Made by a program: the position numbers and the translations under genes
The notes under the pieces: model-generated
Told to the model about the DNA's origin: nothing
Seen by the model: only the letters and a program-made list of their open reading frames with translations
The model's database searches: none
Part shown: in pieces, positions 8,101 to 9,303 of the stretch
Layout: the number at the start of each line of letters is the position of its first letter
Position numbering within the stretch: the first letter of the stretch is position 1
Assembly: GCA_003602535.1 (NCBI GenBank)
Contig: QQSA01000119.1
Span: 24,175-33,477, forward strand
DNA: 9,303 nucleotides
DNA from: Candidatus Poseidoniales archaeon
GTDB taxonomy: Archaea > Thermoplasmatota > Poseidoniia > Poseidoniales > Poseidoniaceae
Direction: 5' to 3'

Positions 8101-8343
8101 CCAGCCCGAGGAAAGAAAGTAGCAAAGCGCAAGCCTATCGATAGTAAGGTCAAAAAATCCAAAGTTATCATAGATCCTGACTTATTTTCTCAAGATGAGT
8201 TGGCAGATCGAGTTGCTGCTATTGATTGGACTAAAGGCGCATTAAAAGATGGAGAGAACGAAAGAACAATTTTGATGCAGTTGCAAACTACTGGTTGGTC
8301 TGCTCCTCAGTCTAGAGCGATTATTGATCTATCAAAACAATGA
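2119..8343 (+). CDS. Giant membrane-anchored surface protein: FG-GAP propeller, thrombospondin type 3-like repeats, cytosolic RGPP-repeat tail
   Basis: 2074 residues, function unproven, most likely a calcium-dependent adhesin or surface-binding protein. An in-frame TAA lies six codons before the GTG at 2119; ATG at 2131 (residue 5) is an equally reasonable start, and neither has a clear ribosome binding site. Residues 1-37 are a basic then hydrophobic signal peptide. About 60-325 and 745-1150 are beta-strand-rich with recurring HIVY-like strands, probably two further propellers. Between them, seven FG-GAP loops begin at Asp346, 401, 460, 526, 588, 652 and 709. Residues 1156-1833 hold about twenty DxDxDG-type calcium-binding motifs with paired Cys, of thrombospondin type 3/OmpA-linker kind. 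A transmembrane helix at 1854-1877 is followed by a cytosolic acidic patch (1883-1898), RGPP repeats (1911-1987), a Lys/Arg-rich stretch (1995-2014) and a small helical C-terminal domain (about 2025-2074). About thirty N-x-S/T sequons in the ectodomain fit an N-glycosylated surface protein. Cys107/Cys141 and Cys404/Cys466 are candidate disulfides. Exact ligand cannot be read from the sequence. Confidence 0.9.
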   Translation: MKRIMSWRSKGVSLTIFAIFIMQLSAPLIQFPAEELPSIQASETSSIGFSSGSGHDLEGDSISVDGKNWTVRGESILDYWSSEIRSVFDANATIDMYVNDLGVGYACSVNASDVNLHILQLNGTFETMLVESLTAGSVDECAIGITKQDRFQVVYNVDSDIKLARLALKNAVYVEPTWHLRTIAEDIYSSGLTISLDSESKTHIVFQDSDSALHHLWFNKAFWNHTILDNGPVGDDIEVQIDSSDMLHIVYTNSAEGELRLIKFNDTTDIRQVLARNSTITSAIGMDLDSNNIEQITYSKSDGLGNNTISLLRSLTGKDTGRIDPNPKWIINYDDDSVEGDLVAGDLNGDGYDDLLYSDPDGNGTISIHYGSPDGPGDLADRILVGSFSDSMLGTGIAVGDFNCDGYDDLASSEPGFSNNNSGYISIRLGSSAGISDIAWWDMNGSVDDNLGWSMTSLGDVESDGCDDLAVVADKMIQENTATPSLSQNGLVMILKGNATSMIHHTNITQTGSGTMFGRQVIGNGDINGDGFMDMVVSNTGTVDSPTGYSSVEFFLGNSSGINSTAVKVHAPLTQGKLYGSEMSFLGDVDGDGFDDVLVGELFADGNLYHAGKVHMWAGSNTGPVTPSQGSWSLKGSYANALLGSTISAAGDINEDGFDDFFLMAPSPTKSGKVELYLGSQNGPRSDTQVFAQGSTGENVGLNILSGIDLNGDGMGEIIYSSRDLTRGENFGPVLTIMSERDWEFVDFSFEHPVLGIEMHASLRGSPSLLVHLSDDSMNIMESTLDGTPSGRWVIRNLGYANEVDMGISSSGKPLVMALTNGLNSNLVTMTVHGNTGLDYSLDSGTGLGKEMGSAQDSNGNIRLGYSSPDYSSIFYTEETSNGFTKSTVKTSIDLEYPIQMHVDENDLSRMIFVDDDDKMIHLATLDGTWTEEPVLNTTIGDDFDTAWNNETLLITQIAVSNNSSMLQLVEYENSTSIVTDIVQASLSSTFEIEVLDEKIIVSLMDSDFLTIYERSLSGGNWTTASSTWLLGETTGHSLAMDGQYVLFDANNTLQGLLIEDGTGQWDLHNLEIPDSLTSHELLVDDGRLHITSTDGLGQLIWTTGELSQTDLMISTSFPSITTDYSVPMEFSNDKLIFAYSQASTDNFLLMAMVSDLDRDLIPDSHDDKPMIGNQWEDSDSDGFGDNPLGPSPDSCPATTGTSIYDRFGCEDYDEDGWSDSIDDCVNDDGMSWWGRVGCTDYDQDGWVDDGIVGDRYPQNWKQALDSDRDSFGDNHGPDCCDVILVDGSLEQSPPDAFPYNHMQWEDLDGDGYGDNDSDIEFGDKCYWVEGYSWRDRLGCVDTDGDGASDPSDFGSVREWTEADGADWWPNDSTQWADSDGDGFGDNSSDGATNPDKFPNKPAAANDTDNDGYPDNWTPLENGSNHQGLFLDNCPLVYGNSTSAVVETVVNDEIVRTITPYYGCSDRDGDGREDLTDAFPDEPTQTEDRDGDGWGDNQNGVDPDACPSDYGVINGTKPDGTLGVGCPLPTDEEDSDSDNVPDDIDECNNTQIGQTVDSVGCSEYQKDDDQDGVFNAEDMCSGTPIEESVDEMGCSDNQKLVDSDNDGVNDPQDSCTDTEIGKEVDSNGCADNQRDTDGDGYLDSEDDCDDTPAGYPTLANGCTDESGFDEDIDGDTFKGEYSYDPENDPKHVGDAFPTDGTQWENMDGDAYGDNPQGNNPDSCPFDFGTSSKILLGCLDSDGDGYPDGENDPFPEDPTQWEDDDRDGFGDNASGNNADQCLGTNWVDSVAKQQAESNSGCAENQLDSDADGIMDDMDQCDNTQIGAKVDAVGCIIEDNSKTISDDGELILGMDLVVFMVVAGSGGLVLLVAVVFLVLRSRGGDDFDFDDDDDWYEEEDNFMSNIGGGFQSRGPPVGAVPSRGPMGGPNRGPPVGAVPSRGPVGGPNRGPPGGAVPSRGPVGVPNRGPPGGPVPSRGPGGPNRGPPAGTGLDPRGPARGKKVAKRKPIDSKVKKSKVIIDPDLFSQDELADRVAAIDWTKGALKDGENERTILMQLQTTGWSAPQSRAIIDLSKQ
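3139..4290 (+). repeat. Seven FG-GAP (integrin alpha-type) blades in the giant protein
   Basis: Seven calcium-loop motifs of the form GDxNxDGxxD occur at residues 346, 401, 460, 526, 588, 652 and 709, spaced 55, 59, 66, 62, 64 and 57 residues. That count and spacing match a complete closed seven-bladed propeller like the integrin alpha head. Blades 2 and 3 each carry one Cys inside or beside the loop (404 and 466); the others have none. Blade 7 is degenerate at its end (MGE instead of YDD). At the DNA level the repeats are diverged, so this is a protein repeat only. Confidence 0.88.
5584..7617 (+). repeat. Thrombospondin type 3-like Asp-rich calcium-binding stalk
   Basis: About twenty motifs of DxDxDG form run over residues 1156-1833. 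Two unit types can be seen. The longer type begins with a QW(E/A)DxDxDGxGDN signature and continues to a PDxCP and a GC; seven QW-like or derived units are present. The shorter type, DxDNDGVxDxxDxC..T..G..VD..GC..Q, is the classic thrombospondin type 3/OmpA-linker form and occurs in a block at residues 1534-1662 and once more at 1806-1833, just before the membrane helix. Such arrays bind calcium and form stiff rods; here they would hold the propeller head away from the membrane. Confidence 0.88.
7849..8079 (+). repeat. 54-bp in-frame tandem repeat encoding RGPP/SRGP units
   Basis: Four units start at 7849, 7903, 7957 and 8011, and a partial fifth at 8062. Units 1-3 are 54 bp (18 residues, RGPPVGAVPSRGPMGGPN and variants); unit 4 is 51 bp, lacking one codon. 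Units 1 and 2 are almost identical in DNA, so expansion is recent or maintained by recombination, and copy number may vary among strains. The encoded stretch lies on the cytosolic side of the membrane helix and should be disordered. Confidence 0.92.
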
Positions 8344-8393
8344 GGAATTGAAAGGCATCAGACTCAATAAGTGCAGACCATTGGGATTAGAAA

Positions 8394-8400
8394 GGGAGAG
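8394..8400 (+). promoter_or_regulatory. Shine-Dalgarno-like site for the gene starting at 8408
   Basis: GGGAGAG lies seven bases before the ATG, a normal spacing, and supports that start. It sits in the 64-bp gap after the giant gene, in which no clear promoter or hairpin was seen, so the two genes may share a transcript. Confidence 0.55.
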
Positions 8401-8407
8401 ATAAATC

Positions 8408-9303
8408 ATGGCAGATGATGTAGCAGATGTATCGATGCCTGACGGCATCGAGGTTGACGAAGCCGCTGCATATTTTGGCGTATTTGAATCGTCAGATGCT
8501 CTTCATCAAATGATGGACATGCCACGTGAAGAAGCATTTGAGAAATTTTTCGCATTATTGTCAGATCTAGTTTTGAAACCAGGAGATTTTGATTTCGAAC
8601 TTGCTAGCGAGAGATTAAATTGTGAAGGAGGAGAAATCTACTTCCTTGTTGCTGGACATCTTGGTGTAATGACTCTGCCAGAACAGTTGTCTTTAGCACT
8701 CAGTGAAAATCAATTTGCTGCAAATGAAGCAGAGTTATTACAAGAAATCGCAGATCCTATGCGATTGTTGAAATTATTTGCAATAGCTCAGCAGACTGGT
8801 GGGGCTGGAGAAGCTACAAAGTATCTGAAGGGCGTTGAATCATTGATGTCAAACCCTGCTGCCAATAAGGATGCACTGCTATCTTTGGCATCTGAAGTAC
8901 AAGCAGCTTTTGATGTTGCAGGACATGTTACTCCAATTGCTAGTTTAGCAAGTAGTGCGGCTTCAGCAAGTGAAGTTGAGGCGTCATATGTTCCTCCAAC
9001 AACCGCCAAGGTAGAATCGGTAATCGAACAACCAGTTCCTAAAGAAGAACCTCCTCAAGTAGAATCTCCTCAAGAGGTAAATCCTATTCCAGAAGTAGTT
9101 CAACCTGAGCAAGAATCAGTTCCTCTTCCAAAGGAAACTTTAGTGCCATTACCAGATGAATCTCCAGTCCCTCTTCCAAAAATAGAGGAACCGAAGGTCG
9201 TAATTGATGATAGGAAAGAATCCGAGAAAACCGAGGATGCTTTTGCTGGGGCTTTTGGTATGATTGAACCAGAACCGGAGCCAGAGCCAGAGCCTGAACC
9301 TGA
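8408..9303 (+). CDS. Acidic protein of unknown function with helical N-terminal half and Pro/Glu linker (3' end outside window)
   Basis: An ATG at 8408 opens a frame that runs without a stop to the last base, giving 298 visible residues. I do not recognise the family. Residues about 15-185 are acidic and mostly helical by composition (for example FEKFFALLSDLVL and LLQEIADPMRLLKLF) with no signal peptide or membrane segment, so a cytosolic location is likely for this part. From about residue 190 the chain becomes a low-complexity Pro/Glu/Val linker with VPLP motifs repeated three times, ending in an EP dipeptide repeat at the window edge. Such linkers usually join two folded modules, so another domain is expected downstream. 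It follows the giant surface gene on the same strand after 64 bp. A link to the cytosolic tail of that protein is possible but only by position. Confidence 0.8.
   Translation, partial: MADDVADVSMPDGIEVDEAAAYFGVFESSDALHQMMDMPREEAFEKFFALLSDLVLKPGDFDFELASERLNCEGGEIYFLVAGHLGVMTLPEQLSLALSENQFAANEAELLQEIADPMRLLKLFAIAQQTGGAGEATKYLKGVESLMSNPAANKDALLSLASEVQAAFDVAGHVTPIASLASSAASASEVEASYVPPTTAKVESVIEQPVPKEEPPQVESPQEVNPIPEVVQPEQESVPLPKETLVPLPDESPVPLPKIEEPKVVIDDRKESEKTEDAFAGAFGMIEPEPEPEPEPEP
9266..9303 (+). repeat. Glu-Pro dipeptide repeat at the window edge
   Basis: Six consecutive Glu-Pro codon pairs (GAA/GAG followed by CCN) begin at residue 287 of the last gene and continue to the edge. The full length of the repeat cannot be seen. 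Extended EP stretches form stiff, acidic spacers. Confidence 0.8.

Noticed and set aside
7569..8171. 200-residue minus-strand open frame rich in Gly, Pro and Arg, collagen-like in appearance
   Set aside because: It is the antisense of the RGPP tandem repeat and the membrane-helix region of the giant gene; the collagen look comes from the repeat read backwards, and there is no ribosome binding site or independent support.

Overview
The window looks like a fragment of a marine group II euryarchaeon (Poseidoniales/Poseidoniia, phylum Thermoplasmatota) or a close relative. This is inferred from the protein types, not from a marker gene. The clues are an A+T-rich genome, a very large secreted protein built of beta-propeller and Asp-rich calcium-binding repeats with a C-terminal membrane anchor and a short charged cytoplasmic tail, acidic proteins with Pro/Glu-rich linkers, and tight gene packing. 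No rRNA or tRNA gene, CRISPR array or insertion sequence was seen.

Layout. (1) Positions 1-591, +: the 3' end of a membrane-anchored surface protein with an Ig/PKD-like domain, one transmembrane helix and a Trp-rich cytosolic tail. (2) 593-1453, +: one base later, a DUF4105 (Lnb N-terminal domain-like) membrane protein with the family's conserved His and a Cys at the NCT position, probably co-translated with the first gene. (3) 1428-2006, -: a convergent thiamine pyrophosphokinase whose last codons overlap the DUF4105 gene by 26 bp. (4) About 2007-2118: a divergent intergenic region with a perfect GC-only hairpin. (5) 2119-8343, +: a 2074-residue giant surface protein. It has a signal peptide, an N-terminal propeller-like region, exactly seven FG-GAP/integrin-alpha-type blades, a second propeller-like region, about twenty thrombospondin type 3-like Asp motifs, a transmembrane helix, a poly-acidic patch, an 18-residue RGPP tandem repeat, a basic stretch and a small helical C-terminal domain. 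(6) 8408 to the right edge, +: an acidic soluble protein with a helical N-terminal half and a Pro/Glu linker ending in an EP repeat. It is open at the window edge and has its own Shine-Dalgarno-like site.

How they fit together. Most of the window concerns the cell surface: two type-I-like membrane-anchored proteins and a membrane-tethered putative Cys/His enzyme. The thiamine pyrophosphokinase is metabolic and suggests salvage of thiamine from seawater. It shares the intergenic region with the giant protein gene but has no evident functional link to it. The last gene may be co-transcribed with the giant gene (64-bp gap); its function is unknown.
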